From positions 26,836 to 90,835 of the forward strand of contig NZ_KE383901.1 in NCBI RefSeq assembly GCF_000422665.1: a DNA stretch of 64,000 bases. Direction: 5' to 3'. A model generated the notes under the pieces. That model worked only from the letters and a program-made list of their open reading frames with translations. It did no database searches and had not been told where the DNA came from. The stretch's first letter is position 1, and each line of letters begins with the position of its first letter. This DNA is from Ferrimonas senticii DSM 18821. Lineage in GTDB: Bacteria > Pseudomonadota > Gammaproteobacteria > Enterobacterales > Shewanellaceae. Below, in pieces: positions 53,258 to 62,752 of the stretch. Both the position numbers and the translations under genes were made by a program.

Positions 53258-53400
53258 CGAGAGTGACAGCTGCTAGTCCGCCTCTGCAAGGCGCCCCTCA
53301 GTGATCTCTGAACAGCAAAATCAACCGACCAAGAGCAATTTGCTGTCAAAAGTAACCAAAAATGGGCGCAAAAATATACATCGAAGGTCAACACGCCCTA
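53258..53400 (+). mobile_element. Truncated MITE-like element, copy 3 (right part)
   Basis: Begins inside the shared GAGAGTGACAGCTGCTAGTC block and runs to the terminal GTCAACACGCCC-TA, so the first 100 bp or so are missing. It is the copy most like copy 1 at its right end (AGAGCAATTTGCTGTCAAAA). Confidence 0.85.
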
Positions 53401-53444
53401 ACAACTAAAAGCTAATGACTAACATCTATTTTGATGGCAAACAA

Positions 53445-53475
53445 AAAGCCCCGCTGGCTTGCGCTAGCGGGGCTT
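53445..53475 (-). terminator. Terminator of the second fusA gene
   Basis: AAAGCCCCGCTGGC/GCTAGCGGGGCTTT stem with a TTGC loop; on the minus strand a T run follows (GGGGCTTTTTGTTTG). Confidence 0.92.
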
Positions 53476-53507
53476 TGTTAACACTTAAAGTGAATTCTTA
53501 AACAGAA

Positions 53508-55598
53508 TTACTTCTTAGCGTTACGCTCTTTCACTTCAGCAATTACTTGCTCTGCGATGTTGTTTGGACATGGCATGTAGTGAGAGAACTCCATGGAGAA
53601 CTGGCCACGACCGGAGGTCATGGTACGCAGGTCACCGATGTAACCAAACATTTCAGACAGTGGAACGTCAGCTTTGATGCGAACGCCGGTCATGCCTGCT
53701 TCTTGGTCTTTGATCATGCCGCGACGACGGTTCAAGTCACCGATTACGTCACCAACGTGGTCTTCTGGAGTGAACACGTCAACCTTCATGATAGGCTCCA
53801 GCAGCTGAGCGCCGGCCTTAGGAATGGATTGACGGAACGCCGCTTTAGCAGCGATTTCGAACGCGATAGCAGAGGAGTCAACTGCGTGGAAACCACCGTC
53901 GAACAGTTCTACTTCAACGTCCAGCACTGGGAAGCCAGCCAGAACACCAGTCTGCATCATAGAGGCAAAGCCTTTTTCTACTGCAGGCCAGAATTCCTTA
54001 GGAACGTTACCACCAACAACGGTAGATTCGAACTTGAAGCCGGTACCTGGCTCAGCTGGACGGATGCGGTAATCGATCTTACCGAACTGACCAGAACCAC
54101 CAGACTGCTTCTTGTGGGTGTAGGAATCTTCAACCGCCTGGGTGATGGTTTCGCGGTAGGCTACCTGTGGCTTACCAACAATCAGCTCAACGCCGTAGGT
54201 ACGCTTCAGGATGTCTACTTTGATGTCCAGGTGCAGTTCGCCCATGCCTTTCAGGATGGTTTCGCCAGACTCTTCGTCGGTTTCAACTTGGAAGGATGGA
54301 TCTTCAGCAACCATCTTACCGATAGCTACGCCCATCTTCTCGTTGCCGCCTTTGTCTTTTGGAGCAACAGCGATAGAGATCACTGGCTCTGGGAAGATCA
54401 TAGGCTCCAGGGTGCACTCGTTCTTAGGATCACACAGGGTGTGACCGGTTTGAACGTTCTTCATGCCCACTACCGCGATGATGTCACCAGCTTGTGCAGA
54501 GGTGATTTCGGTACGGTCGTTGGCGTGCATCTCTACCATACGGCCGATACGCTCGGTCTTACCGGTAGCAGAGTTCAGAACGGTGTCGCCTTTGTTCAGC
54601 TTACCGGAGTAGATGCGGATAAAGGTCAGGGCGCCGAAACGGTCGTCCATGATCTTAAACGCCAGAGCGCGCAGTGGCTCTTCTTCAGATACGATAGCGA
54701 ACTCGCCAGTTGGCTCACCAGTCTCGGAATCGGTCAGAGGCTGTGGCTTAACTTCGGTTGGAGATGGCAGGTAGTCAACAACGGCGTCCAGAACCAGCTG
54801 GATACCTTTGTTTTTGTACGCAGAACCACAGTAGGTTGGGAAGAACAGCATGTCGCGGGTACCTTCACGGATACAACGCTTGATGTCTTCCAGAGATGGT
54901 TCGGTACCTTCTTCCAGGTACTCCATCAGCAGCTCTTCGTCAGCTTCCAGAGCGGTTTCGATCAGCTCTTCGCGGTAAGCGGCAGCGTCGTCAACCATTT
55001 CAGCTGGGATGTCTACGATTTCGTAGTTTTCTGGCAGGCCAGAATCGTCCCAGATGTAAGCTTTCTGGCTCAGGATGTCTACAACGCCTTTGAAGTCGTC
55101 TTCGATACCGATTGGCAGGGTCATAACCAGCGGACGAGCAGCCAGTACGTTCTTAACCTGATCAACTACGCGGTAGAAGTCTGCACCCATACGGTCCAGC
55201 TTGTTCACGAAGATCAGACGAGAAACTTTGGATTCGTTAGCGTAACGCCAGTTGGTTTCGGACTGTGGCTCTACGCCGCCGGAACCACAGAATACGCCGA
55301 TACCACCGTCAAGTACCTTCAGGGAACGGTAAACTTCGATGGTGAAGTCAACGTGTCCTGGGGTGTCGATGATGTTCAGGCGGTGGTTGTTCCAGAAACA
55401 GGTGGTCGCAGCAGACTGAATGGTAATACCACGCTCAGCTTCCTGCTCCATGAAGTCAGTGGTGGTAGAACCGTCGTGAGTGTCACCGATCTTGTGGATC
55501 TTACCGGTCAGCTTCAGAACACGTTCTGTGGTGGTGGTTTTACCAGCATCTACGTGAGCGAAGATACCGATATTACGATAAAGGGATAAGTCTGCCAT
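53508..55598 (-). CDS. Elongation factor G, second (stand-alone) paralogue
   Basis: Translational GTPase of 696 residues with all five EF-G domains. G1 [16 protein letters not shown]2 [13 protein letters not shown]3 [10 protein letters not shown]4 NKLDRMGAD; tail ends [20 protein letters not shown]. It is not in a str operon (no rpsL, rpsG or tuf beside it) and resembles the extra EF-G of Shewanella and Vibrio rather than the main copy. Codon use is strongly biased, unlike its neighbours, so it is highly expressed. Whether it serves elongation or ribosome recycling is unknown. Start ATG about 55598, give or take one base. Confidence 0.93.
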   Translation of the reverse strand: MADLSLYRNIGIFAHVDAGKTTTTERVLKLTGKIHKIGDTHDGSTTTDFMEQEAERGITIQSAATTCFWNNHRLNIIDTPGHVDFTIEVYRSLKVLDGGIGVFCGSGGVEPQSETNWRYANESKVSRLIFVNKLDRMGADFYRVVDQVKNVLAARPLVMTLPIGIEDDFKGVVDILSQKAYIWDDSGLPENYEIVDIPAEMVDDAAAYREELIETALEADEELLMEYLEEGTEPSLEDIKRCIREGTRDMLFFPTYCGSAYKNKGIQLVLDAVVDYLPSPTEVKPQPLTDSETGEPTGEFAIVSEEEPLRALAFKIMDDRFGALTFIRIYSGKLNKGDTVLNSATGKTERIGRMVEMHANDRTEITSAQAGDIIAVVGMKNVQTGHTLCDPKNECTLEPMIFPEPVISIAVAPKDKGGNEKMGVAIGKMVAEDPSFQVETDEESGETILKGMGELHLDIKVDILKRTYGVELIVGKPQVAYRETITQAVEDSYTHKKQSGGSGQFGKIDYRIRPAEPGTGFKFESTVVGGNVPKEFWPAVEKGFASMMQTGVLAGFPVLDVEVELFDGGFHAVDSSAIAFEIAAKAAFRQSIPKAGAQLLEPIMKVDVFTPEDHVGDVIGDLNRRRGMIKDQEAGMTGVRIKADVPLSEMFGYIGDLRTMTSGRGQFSMEFSHYMPCPNNIAEQVIAEVKERNAKK

Positions 55599-55913
55599 TA
55601 GTTGTACTCTATAGGTCAGGGTCGAAAACGCGCGAAAGTATACAGGATTTCTAAATTTTTTACGAAGAAATCATGCAAACCGCGAAAATCAACCATTCAA
55701 TGTTGTTTATCTCGCCGCAATCTTAACTAATCCCCTTAAAAATCAGGTAGATATCAAGATGGCAGAAAGCCGTTAAAACTAACGGCTTTACTAAGAAAAA
55801 CAAGTTTATAGCGTCAAAGTCGAATTCTTCACCAGCTTGGTCAGGAATTTCATCCTGCTAAAGCAGTGTAGCAGTCGCCTTTGTTGCTAGGTGCTGCGGA
55901 CGCGATGGAACGG
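55599..55913. other. Upstream region of the second fusA and 3' end of purN (no gene)
   Basis: 315 bp without a credible gene. On the minus strand TATACT (55637-55642) is a possible -10 box about 30 nt ahead of the fusA start region, without a clear -35. The hairpin at 55766 probably belongs to purN. Confidence 0.45.
55766..55789 (-). terminator. Possible terminator after purN
   Basis: Nine-pair stem AAAGCCGTT/AACGGCTTT with a six-base loop, 125 bp beyond the purN stop; the T run is short, so efficiency is doubtful. Confidence 0.5.
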
Positions 55914-56564
55914 TTACTGGTCGTCGCTGGCATAACCTGCGGCGGCCAAAATATCACCATCCATCATCGCCTTACCATCAATCATGGTCAGACGGCCCTG
56001 ACAGAACCATTGCACTACCAGTGGGTAGATGCGGTGTTCTTGGCTATGCACTCGCTGTTGCAGCAGCTCGGCGTCATCTTCAGCGAAGATTGGCACCTGC
56101 GCTTGCAGGATGACCGGACCACCGTCGAGTTCAGGGGTAACGAAGTGTACAGAAACCCCGTGGACGCTGTCACCTGCATCGATAGCTCGTTGATGAGTAT
56201 TTAACCCTGGGTATTTCGGCAGCAGTGACGGATGGATATTAAGCATCCGTCCGCTGAACTGGTTAACGAACTCGGCGGTAAGGATCCGCATAAAACCGGC
56301 CAGAACCACCAGATCGACATGCAGCGGCTCGAGCGCGGCCAACAGACGTTGATCGTATTGCTCCCGGCTTTCCCCTTGTATGGTGCTAACCACCAATGAG
56401 GGGATAGCGGCATTGGCGGCGCGTTCTAACCCATAAACGTCGGCTTTATTGCTGATCACCGTGACTACATCGGCGTTGATCTGACCTGCTTGGCAGGCAT
56501 CAATGATCGCTTGCAAGTTAGAACCGGAGCCAGAGATTAAAACTGCAATTCGCTGTTTTTGCAT
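55914..56564 (-). CDS. purN: Phosphoribosylglycinamide formyltransferase
   Basis: GART of 216 residues, third step of purine synthesis, using 10-formyl-THF. IAVLISGSGSNLQAIIDACQ, LAGFMRILTAEFVNQF, the catalytic Asn-His-Asp set in MLNIHPSLLPKYPGLNTHQRA and GVSVHFVTPELDGGPVILQ. Lies 24 bp after purM on the same strand. Confidence 0.96.
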   Translation of the reverse strand: MQKQRIAVLISGSGSNLQAIIDACQAGQINADVVTVISNKADVYGLERAANAAIPSLVVSTIQGESREQYDQRLLAALEPLHVDLVVLAGFMRILTAEFVNQFSGRMLNIHPSLLPKYPGLNTHQRAIDAGDSVHGVSVHFVTPELDGGPVILQAQVPIFAEDDAELLQQRVHSQEHRIYPLVVQWFCQGRLTMIDGKAMMDGDILAAAGYASDDQ

Positions 56565-56588
56565 GAAGTTACCTATATATGCAGCGAA

Positions 56589-57626
56589 TTACTGAATTTC
56601 AACTTGTGGCTGGTCGCCGCTGCGCTCGGCAATCTGGCCGATAACCCAAGCGTTTTCGCCGTGGTTATTTAGCAAGGTGACGGCGGCGTCAGCGTGTTCG
56701 GCTGGCAGGGCGATGACCAGACCAACACCACAGTTAAAGGTACGGTACATTTCGTGGGTGGTGATGTTGCCGGTCTCTTGTAACCAGTTAAACACCATTG
56801 GCCACTGCCAGCTGTTGCCATCGATCACCGCTTTGCAATGGGCTGGTAACACTCGTGGGATGTTTTCCCAGAAACCGCCGCCGGTGATATGAGAGATGGC
56901 GTGAATAGGCAGTTGCTGTTGCAGTTCCAGCACCGATTTGACGTAGATCTTGGTTGGCGCCATCAGCGCATCAATCAGCTTAACGTCGCCCATTTGAGTT
57001 TCGGCGGGATTGTCACAGCGCTCTAATACTTTGCGGATCAGTGAGTAACCGTTGGAGTGCGGGCCAGAGGAGGCCAGCGCAATCAGAGTATCTCCGGCGT
57101 TAACTTTGTCGCCTGTGATCACCTCGTCTTCTTCGACGACACCAACGCAAAAGCCGGCCATGTCGTAATCGCTGCCTTCATACATACCAGGCATTTCGGC
57201 GGTTTCACCGCCAATCAGGGCGCAGCCTGCCAACTCACAGCCATCGGCGATACCGTTAACCACCGAGGTTGCAACCTCAACATCCAACTTGCCGGTAGCG
57301 TAGTAATCCAAGAAAAACAGTGGCTCGGCGCCTTGGACAATCAGATCATTAACGCACATTGCCACCAGATCGATACCAACGGTGTTGTGGCGCTGGTAAT
57401 CGATAGCCAGTCGCAGCTTGGTGCCAACGCCGTCGGTGCCAGAAACCAACAGCGGCTTTTTGTAGTTGGTTGGCAAACGGCACAGGGCGCCAAAACCGCC
57501 CAAACCACCCATTACTTCCGGACGATGGGTACGCTTAACCGCAGACTTGATGTTGTTGACCAGGGCGTTGCCCGCATCGATATCCACACCAGCGTCTTTG
57601 TAGCTCAGTTGGTTTGCAGTAGTCAC
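56589..57626 (-). CDS. purM: Phosphoribosylformylglycinamidine cyclo-ligase
   Basis: AIR synthetase of 345 residues, ATP-dependent. [16 protein letters not shown] at the start, [47 protein letters not shown] and [14 protein letters not shown] are the family motifs. Start is GTG with GAGG five bases ahead. No clear PurR operator was recognised upstream. Confidence 0.96.
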   Translation of the reverse strand: MTTANQLSYKDAGVDIDAGNALVNNIKSAVKRTHRPEVMGGLGGFGALCRLPTNYKKPLLVSGTDGVGTKLRLAIDYQRHNTVGIDLVAMCVNDLIVQGAEPLFFLDYYATGKLDVEVATSVVNGIADGCELAGCALIGGETAEMPGMYEGSDYDMAGFCVGVVEEDEVITGDKVNAGDTLIALASSGPHSNGYSLIRKVLERCDNPAETQMGDVKLIDALMAPTKIYVKSVLELQQQLPIHAISHITGGGFWENIPRVLPAHCKAVIDGNSWQWPMVFNWLQETGNITTHEMYRTFNCGVGLVIALPAEHADAAVTLLNNHGENAWVIGQIAERSGDQPQVEIQ

Positions 57627-57982
57627 AGAGGCCTCTTTGGGGTTCTAGTTATGTTGTGTAGGGCGCACCGACGTTCTTTGACACCGGCGCTTTATTTGCG
57701 CGCTATTCTAGCAGCGGCATGATAACCACCCAAGCGAGCAACGGGCTAATCAGCTGTTTTACTTAAAGGAAAGAGCAATCTATTGAATGGAAGGTGTTAT
57801 TTCAGCATTTGCGGTAAGTGAAATAATGTTTTCTGATTGATAAATAATGTGCGGAAGCGTAGGGCTTTGGTGACGCTGTTCACACAACCGTATTGCTCTC
57901 GGCGGCGATGGCTTCTCAGGTCGGCGCTAAACAAGCTATGATCTCGCTAATTTGTCTACCGCCCATCTTCTGGAGAGACTCG
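57627..57982. other. Divergent upstream region purM / upp (no gene)
   Basis: 356 bp between the divergent purM and upp genes. An open frame that precedes upp (from 57893) is just its in-frame extension. I see no convincing promoter boxes, PurR operator or riboswitch. Confidence 0.5.
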
Positions 57983-58609
57983 ATGCAAGTCACTGAAGTT
58001 AAACACCCGCTAATTCAACACAAACTTGGCCTGATGCGTGAAGCTGACATCAGCACCAAGCGCTTCCGTGAACTGGCGTATGAGGTGTCTAGCCTGCTGA
58101 CCTACGAAGCGACCAAGGACTTCGAGATGGAAACCGTTACCATCAATGGTTGGAACGGCCCGATCGAAGTAGAGCAGATCAAGGGCAAAAAAGTGACCGT
58201 AGTGCCAATTCTGCGCGCAGGTCTGGGCATGATGGACGCTGTGCTAGAGCACATGCCATCCGCTAAGGTATCTGTAGTGGGTATCTACCGCGATGAAGAG
58301 ACCCTAGAGCCAGTAACCTACTTCGAAAAGCTGGTAAGCAACATCGAAGAGCGTATCGCTATGGTGGTTGACCCAATGCTAGCAACCGGTGGCTCGATGA
58401 TCGCCACTTTGGATCTGCTGAAAGCCCGTGGCTGTAAGCACATCAAAGTGCTGGTATTGGTTGCGGCTCCTGAAGGGATCAAGGCGCTGGAAGAAGCGCA
58501 CCCAGACGTAGAGCTGTTTGCCGCATCTGTGGATCAGTGTCTGAACGAACACGGCTACATTCTGCCGGGTCTGGGCGATGCTGGTGACAAGATCTTCGGT
58601 ACCAAATAA
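57983..58609 (+). CDS. upp: Uracil phosphoribosyltransferase
   Basis: Enzyme of 208 residues making UMP from uracil and [24 protein letters not shown] at the start, [16 protein letters not shown], the PRPP loop [20 protein letters not shown] and [11 protein letters not shown] at the end. ATG 57983 follows TGGAGA by six bases. It is followed by the uracil permease gene, the usual partner. Confidence 0.97.
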   Translation: MQVTEVKHPLIQHKLGLMREADISTKRFRELAYEVSSLLTYEATKDFEMETVTINGWNGPIEVEQIKGKKVTVVPILRAGLGMMDAVLEHMPSAKVSVVGIYRDEETLEPVTYFEKLVSNIEERIAMVVDPMLATGGSMIATLDLLKARGCKHIKVLVLVAAPEGIKALEEAHPDVELFAASVDQCLNEHGYILPGLGDAGDKIFGTK

Positions 58610-58621
58610 CACTATTTTCTG

Positions 58622-58652
58622 AAAAAAGGCGTCGGAATCGACGCCTTTTTTT
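58622..58652 (+). terminator. Terminator/attenuator between upp and uraA
   Basis: Thirteen-pair stem AAAAAAGGCGTCG/CGACGCCTTTTTT with a GAAT loop and extra T. Most upp transcripts should end here, leaving permease expression to read-through or an own promoter. Confidence 0.92.
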
Positions 58653-58719
58653 CGGGCAAAATTTGGCTAACGGCGCCTGCCTCGTCGTTAATCTAATACC
58701 AATAACTCTAAGGATTATG

Positions 58720-59943
58720 ATGCAACCTCAACAATTTACCCCTGCTCAACAGGTTGTTGCCGGTGCCCAGATGCTGTTTGTGGCATTTGGTTCGCTGGTG
58801 CTGGTGCCGATGCTAACCGGCCTTGATATTCGGGTGGCGCTGTTCACTGCCGGTATCGGTACGCTGCTGTTCCAACTGATCACTCGTCGCACCGTGCCGG
58901 TGTTCTTGGCATCCTCGTTCGCCTTCATTGCTCCGATCTCTGCCGGTGTGGCGCAATGGGGCATCAGCGACACCATGGGCGGCTTGTTTGCCGCGGGTCT
59001 GGTGTACATCCTGCTGTCACGAGTAGCCAAAATTGGCGGTGTTGAAGCGATCAACCGTTTCTTGCCACCAGTAGTTGTTGGTCCAGTGATCATGGTAATC
59101 GGTCTGTCGTTGGCGCCAGTCGCGGTGAAGATGGCACTGGGCTTTGCCGGTGACACTCAGATTGTGCCAACCTCGACGGCGATGATGATTGCTCTGCCAA
59201 CCCTGTTGACCGCCTTGCTGGTTTCCATCTTGGGTAAAGGGATGCTGCGTTTGCTGCCAATCCTGTCCGCCATCGTGGTCGGTTACAGCTTGTCGCTGGC
59301 GTTTGGCATCGTTGATTTGACCCCAGTAAAAGAAGCGGCGTGGTTGGCTTTGCCAAACTTCACCGCACCGACCTTTAACTGGCAGGCGATCCTGTTCATG
59401 CTGCCGGTGGCGATTGCCCCTGCGGTAGAACACATTGGCGATATGGTGGCGATCTCCAACGTGACCGGCAAAAACTACATCAAAAAACCAGGCCTCAACC
59501 GTACCCTGATGGGTGACGGCATGGCGACCAGCGCGGCGGCACTGTTCGGCGGTCCACCAAACACCACTTACTCTGAAGTAACCGGTGCGGTAATGCTGAC
59601 CAAAAACTACGATCCAAAAGTGATGACCATCGGTGCCTTCTTTGCCATTGGTTTGGCGATGGTTGGCAAGTTCGGTGCCTTCCTGCTGACTGTACCGACT
59701 GTGGTAATGGGCGGCATTATGATCCTGCTGTTTGGTTCTATCGCGGCGGTAGGGATGAACACCCTAATCAAAGCCCAAGTCGACATGAGCGAAGCGCGCA
59801 ACTTGGTGATTGTGGCAATTACCTTGGTGTTCGGTATCGGCGGTATGGTGTTCCCATTCGGCGACTTCCAACTGCAAGGTATCGCCCTGTGTGCGGTAAC
59901 TGCCATCTTGCTGAACTTACTGCTGCCAAAAGCGAAGCATTAA
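58720..59943 (+). CDS. uraA: Uracil permease, NCS2 family
   Basis: Inner membrane uracil:proton symporter of 407 residues with about fourteen helices. FTPAQQVVAGAQMLFVAFGS at the start, the conserved Glu/His region in AIAPAVEHIGDMVAISNVTG and the NCS2 motif in LFGGPPNTTYSEVTGAVMLT. AAGGA precedes ATGs at 58717 and 58720. Works with upp in pyrimidine salvage. Confidence 0.94.
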   Translation: MQPQQFTPAQQVVAGAQMLFVAFGSLVLVPMLTGLDIRVALFTAGIGTLLFQLITRRTVPVFLASSFAFIAPISAGVAQWGISDTMGGLFAAGLVYILLSRVAKIGGVEAINRFLPPVVVGPVIMVIGLSLAPVAVKMALGFAGDTQIVPTSTAMMIALPTLLTALLVSILGKGMLRLLPILSAIVVGYSLSLAFGIVDLTPVKEAAWLALPNFTAPTFNWQAILFMLPVAIAPAVEHIGDMVAISNVTGKNYIKKPGLNRTLMGDGMATSAAALFGGPPNTTYSEVTGAVMLTKNYDPKVMTIGAFFAIGLAMVGKFGAFLLTVPTVVMGGIMILLFGSIAAVGMNTLIKAQVDMSEARNLVIVAITLVFGIGGMVFPFGDFQLQGIALCAVTAILLNLLLPKAKH

Positions 59944-59955
59944 TTAGCAATCGAC

Positions 59956-59982
59956 AGCCCGGCATCACGCCGGGCTTGTTTT
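59956..59982 (+). terminator. Terminator of uraA
   Basis: Stem AGCCCGGC/GCCGGGCT with an ATCAC loop and TGTTTT tail, 12 bp after the stop codon. Confidence 0.9.
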
Positions 59983-60033
59983 ATCGTGGTACACTTGCCG
60001 CCAGTATTACCCTTTGGCTTTAAGGAGCCTTCA

Positions 60034-61149
60034 GTGCGAACAGCTGCTCTTCTATTGTCTCTTTTGTGTATGCCTTTGCAGGCGGCATTGGTCTCCGATC
60101 TGTATACCGCTTCGGTAGCGGTTGATGGTCGTAATAATGCGGCGCGCGCAAGTGGCGTCAAAGATGGCTTAGAGCAAGTGTTAGTGCGCATTACTGGTAA
60201 CAATGGGGTCGGTCAAACCGCTGCGGGCAAAAGCATTATCGCTCGCGCCGATAACTACCTGTTGACCTATTCGTTTCAAAGTGGCGAGCAAACCAACCTG
60301 CAGGTGCGTTTTGATCCGGTCAAATTGCAGCAACAGGTGCGTGAATCGGGGCTGCCGATTTGGGGATCGCAGCGACCGGTGACGTTGCATTGGCTGGCGG
60401 TTGCTGATGAGCTAATGCCGCTGCAATTGGTCAATGAACTGGCCGATGATGGTGAGCAACTTAATGCGATTGCTCAGCGCCGAGGTTTACCGCAGTTGCT
60501 GCCGATTTTGGATCTGGAAGACAACTTGGCGGTTAGCGCCAACGACGTTTTGGGTAATTTCCCTGAACCGGTGCTAAGAGCATCGGCTCGTTATGGCGGC
60601 GATTTTGTATTGCTTTCAAGCGTCCAGCAGTTTGACGGTCAGTGGCACTATCAGATGTACCTGTACGACGGCCAGCCGCAGCAAGATGGGGCACCTTTGC
60701 CGATGGCATTAGCGCAGCATCGTGGTGTGGTTGATAGCCGCAGTGCTGCACTGGAACAGGTACTGGCGGCAACCGCCAGTTACTACGCTGGGCGCTATGG
60801 CGCGGTGGCGTCCGATGCCACTGCTGGTGCTGATAACCAAGTGGTGTTTGAGCTCGATGGTGGTATTGACCAACTGGTTGAGTTGGAACGCTATCTGGTG
60901 AGTTTGGCGCCGGTACAACAAACCGCAGTGGTCGCGGTTAACGGCAATCGGATCACCTTGGCACTGCAATTGATTGGTGGCTTGAATGAGTTCCAGCAGT
61001 TGCTGTCGCTGGAATCACGGGTCGAGTTGCTGCAGCTGTCAGATCCGCTGCAACCACCTTCATTATTGCCGCCAGAAGCATCACCGGTGCCGGAGCAAGC
61101 GCCATCTGCGGCAGCGAATTTGCCGCACTATCGTTGGTTAAATCAATAA
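60034..61149 (+). CDS. DUF2066 exported protein
   Basis: Protein of 371 residues with a cleavable signal peptide (LLLSLLCMPLQA). DLYTASVAVDGRNNAARASG and GLEQVLVRITGNNGVG are the DUF2066 start; the C-terminal Pro-rich tail ends PHYRWLNQ. Function unknown; the family commonly sits next to hda. GTG start 60034 with AAGGAG seven bases upstream. The next frame begins on the base after its stop. Confidence 0.86.
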   Translation: MRTAALLLSLLCMPLQAALVSDLYTASVAVDGRNNAARASGVKDGLEQVLVRITGNNGVGQTAAGKSIIARADNYLLTYSFQSGEQTNLQVRFDPVKLQQQVRESGLPIWGSQRPVTLHWLAVADELMPLQLVNELADDGEQLNAIAQRRGLPQLLPILDLEDNLAVSANDVLGNFPEPVLRASARYGGDFVLLSSVQQFDGQWHYQMYLYDGQPQQDGAPLPMALAQHRGVVDSRSAALEQVLAATASYYAGRYGAVASDATAGADNQVVFELDGGIDQLVELERYLVSLAPVQQTAVVAVNGNRITLALQLIGGLNEFQQLLSLESRVELLQLSDPLQPPSLLPPEASPVPEQAPSAAANLPHYRWLNQ

Positions 61150-61167
61150 ATGGGAGAGTCGCGACGC

Positions 61168-61875
61168 GTGAGTTCGCAAGCGCCTATTCAGTTGTCGTTG
61201 CCGGTGCATCTGCCGGACGACGAAACCTTTAATAGCTACCACCCAGCGGGCAATCAGCAGCTTATTGAAAGCCTACGACTGTTGGCCAAAGGGGAAGGGG
61301 AGCGAATTACCTATCTGTGGGGCCCAGCCAAGTGCGGTCGAACCCATCTGTTACATGCCACCATCGCTTTGGCGGCAGAAGCTGGACTGAAGACCTTTTA
61401 CTTACCACTTGGGATCCACGCGTCGATGTCGCCGGCGATTCTGGAAGGGTTAGAGCAGTTTGATCTGATCTGTCTGGATGACATCGATGAGGTCAGTTGC
61501 AACCCGAAATGGGAAGTGGCGCTGTTTGATCTGTACAATCGGGTGGAAGAGCAGCAGCGTTGTCGGATTGTGGTATCGGCGCGATGCAGTGCCGGTCAGG
61601 CGGGCTTCCTGTTGCCGGATCTGGTATCGCGGTTAAGTTGGGGCATTCACTACCAATTGCACCCACTGAGCGATGATGAAAAGCTGCAGGCGATGCAACA
61701 GCGATCCCAAGCTCGTGGTTTGGAACTACCCGATGACGTTGGCCGATTTCTGTTGGCACGACTGGCGCGGGATCTGCGTACTTTGTTTGAGGTGCTAGAT
61801 ACCTTAGACAAAGCCTCGATGGTGGCGCAGCGCAAGCTGACTATCCCGTTTGTGAAAAAGATCCTGCATCTTTAG
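61168..61875 (+). CDS. hda: DnaA regulatory inactivator Hda
   Basis: AAA+ protein of 235 residues that, with the DNA clamp, makes DnaA hydrolyse ATP and so prevents over-initiation. Clamp-binding motif QLSLPV at the N-terminus, LPDDETFNSY, Walker A GPAKCGRTHLLHA, Walker B LICLDDIDEV and LTIPFVKKILHL at the end, like E. coli. GTG 61168 gives the E. coli-like length; ATG 61150 is the longer alternative. Its stop TAG begins TAGGGCGTGT, the same ten bases as the MITE end. Confidence 0.93.
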   Translation: MSSQAPIQLSLPVHLPDDETFNSYHPAGNQQLIESLRLLAKGEGERITYLWGPAKCGRTHLLHATIALAAEAGLKTFYLPLGIHASMSPAILEGLEQFDLICLDDIDEVSCNPKWEVALFDLYNRVEEQQRCRIVVSARCSAGQAGFLLPDLVSRLSWGIHYQLHPLSDDEKLQAMQQRSQARGLELPDDVGRFLLARLARDLRTLFEVLDTLDKASMVAQRKLTIPFVKKILHL

Positions 61876-61899
61876 GGCGTGTCAGCGTTAACGATTACC

Positions 61900-61930
61900 T
61901 ATCCCCAGCCTCGGCTGGGGATAATTTTTG
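61900..61930 (+). terminator. Terminator between hda and aqpZ
   Basis: Stem TATCCCCAGC/GCTGGGGATA, four-base loop, then AATTTTT; between convergent genes. Confidence 0.88.
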
Positions 61931-61936
61931 TGCCCT

Positions 61937-62629
61937 TTAGCGTTTACCAAACCAGCGTTGCCAGACTCCGGCAAGGATCGCACCGACTATCGGTGCCAAC
62001 CAGAACAACCACAGTTGACTGATGGCCCAGCCGCCTTGATACAGCGCGACTCCAGTGCTGCGGGCGGGATTGACCGAGGTATTGGTAACCGGAATGCTGA
62101 TTAAGTGGATTAGCGTCAGTGCCAAACCGATGGCCACTGGTGCCAGCCCCGCTGGTGCTCGTTCGTCGGTTGCACCAAGGATGATCAGCAGGAACATAAA
62201 AGTCATCACTACTTCGCACAGCAGCGCCGCGGTTAGGCCATAGCCGCCAGGGGAGTGTTCGCCAAAGCCATTGCTGGCAAATCCGGCAGTGACATCAAAT
62301 CCGGGCTGACCAGAGGCAATTAGGTATAAGATCCCGCCACCGGCAAGCCCGCCGAGCACTTGGGCGCCGATGTAGGGCAATAACTCGCTGCTAGGGAAGC
62401 GGCCAGCGCTCCATAATCCAAACGACACTGCTGGATTGAGGTGGCAACCAGAAATATGGCCAATGGCAAAGGCCATGGTCAATACGGTTAAGCCAAAGGC
62501 CAGTGACACGCCAAGCAGACCAATGCCAAGCTCTGGAAAGGCCGCTGCCAGTACGGCACTGCCGCATCCGCCGAGTACCAACCACAACGTCCCTAGAAAC
62601 TCCGCCGCTAATTTATTCGATAGAGGCAT
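61937..62629 (-). CDS. aqpZ: Aquaporin Z
   Basis: Water channel of 230 residues with six helices and both NPA half-helices: [15 protein letters not shown] near 57-71 and [15 protein letters not shown] near 182-196, with the selectivity-filter Arg after the second NPA. ATG 62629 lies six bases after AAGGAG; a GTG one codon upstream is less likely. Confidence 0.94.
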   Translation of the reverse strand: MPLSNKLAAEFLGTLWLVLGGCGSAVLAAAFPELGIGLLGVSLAFGLTVLTMAFAIGHISGCHLNPAVSFGLWSAGRFPSSELLPYIGAQVLGGLAGGGILYLIASGQPGFDVTAGFASNGFGEHSPGGYGLTAALLCEVVMTFMFLLIILGATDERAPAGLAPVAIGLALTLIHLISIPVTNTSVNPARSTGVALYQGGWAISQLWLFWLAPIVGAILAGVWQRWFGKR

Positions 62630-62707
62630 CACTCACTCCTTAGTCTTGGGATCATGAGGATCCACAGATGGAGTTTAAAGGTAGTTGTTTTACGAGGCTC
62701 TTAACGA

Positions 62708-62738
62708 AAAACGGCTGCCCAAGCGGAGCAGCCGTTTT
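62708..62738 (-). terminator. Terminator of the flavin oxidoreductase gene
   Basis: Stem AAAACGGCTGC/GCAGCCGTTTT of eleven pairs; on the minus strand five T follow. Confidence 0.9.
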
Positions 62739-62752
62739 CTATCTGGCGGAGC

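Noticed and set aside
53547-55589. 680-codon open frame antisense to the second EF-G gene
   Set aside because: It mirrors the biased codons of fusA, has no known domain and an odd W/V/Q-rich composition; the EF-G frame explains the openness.
61873-61895. TAGGGCGTGT at the hda stop codon as another MITE end
   Set aside because: Only ten bases match, the following sequence diverges at once and no right end or inner block is present. It may be a relic or chance; left out of the stop-codon argument.
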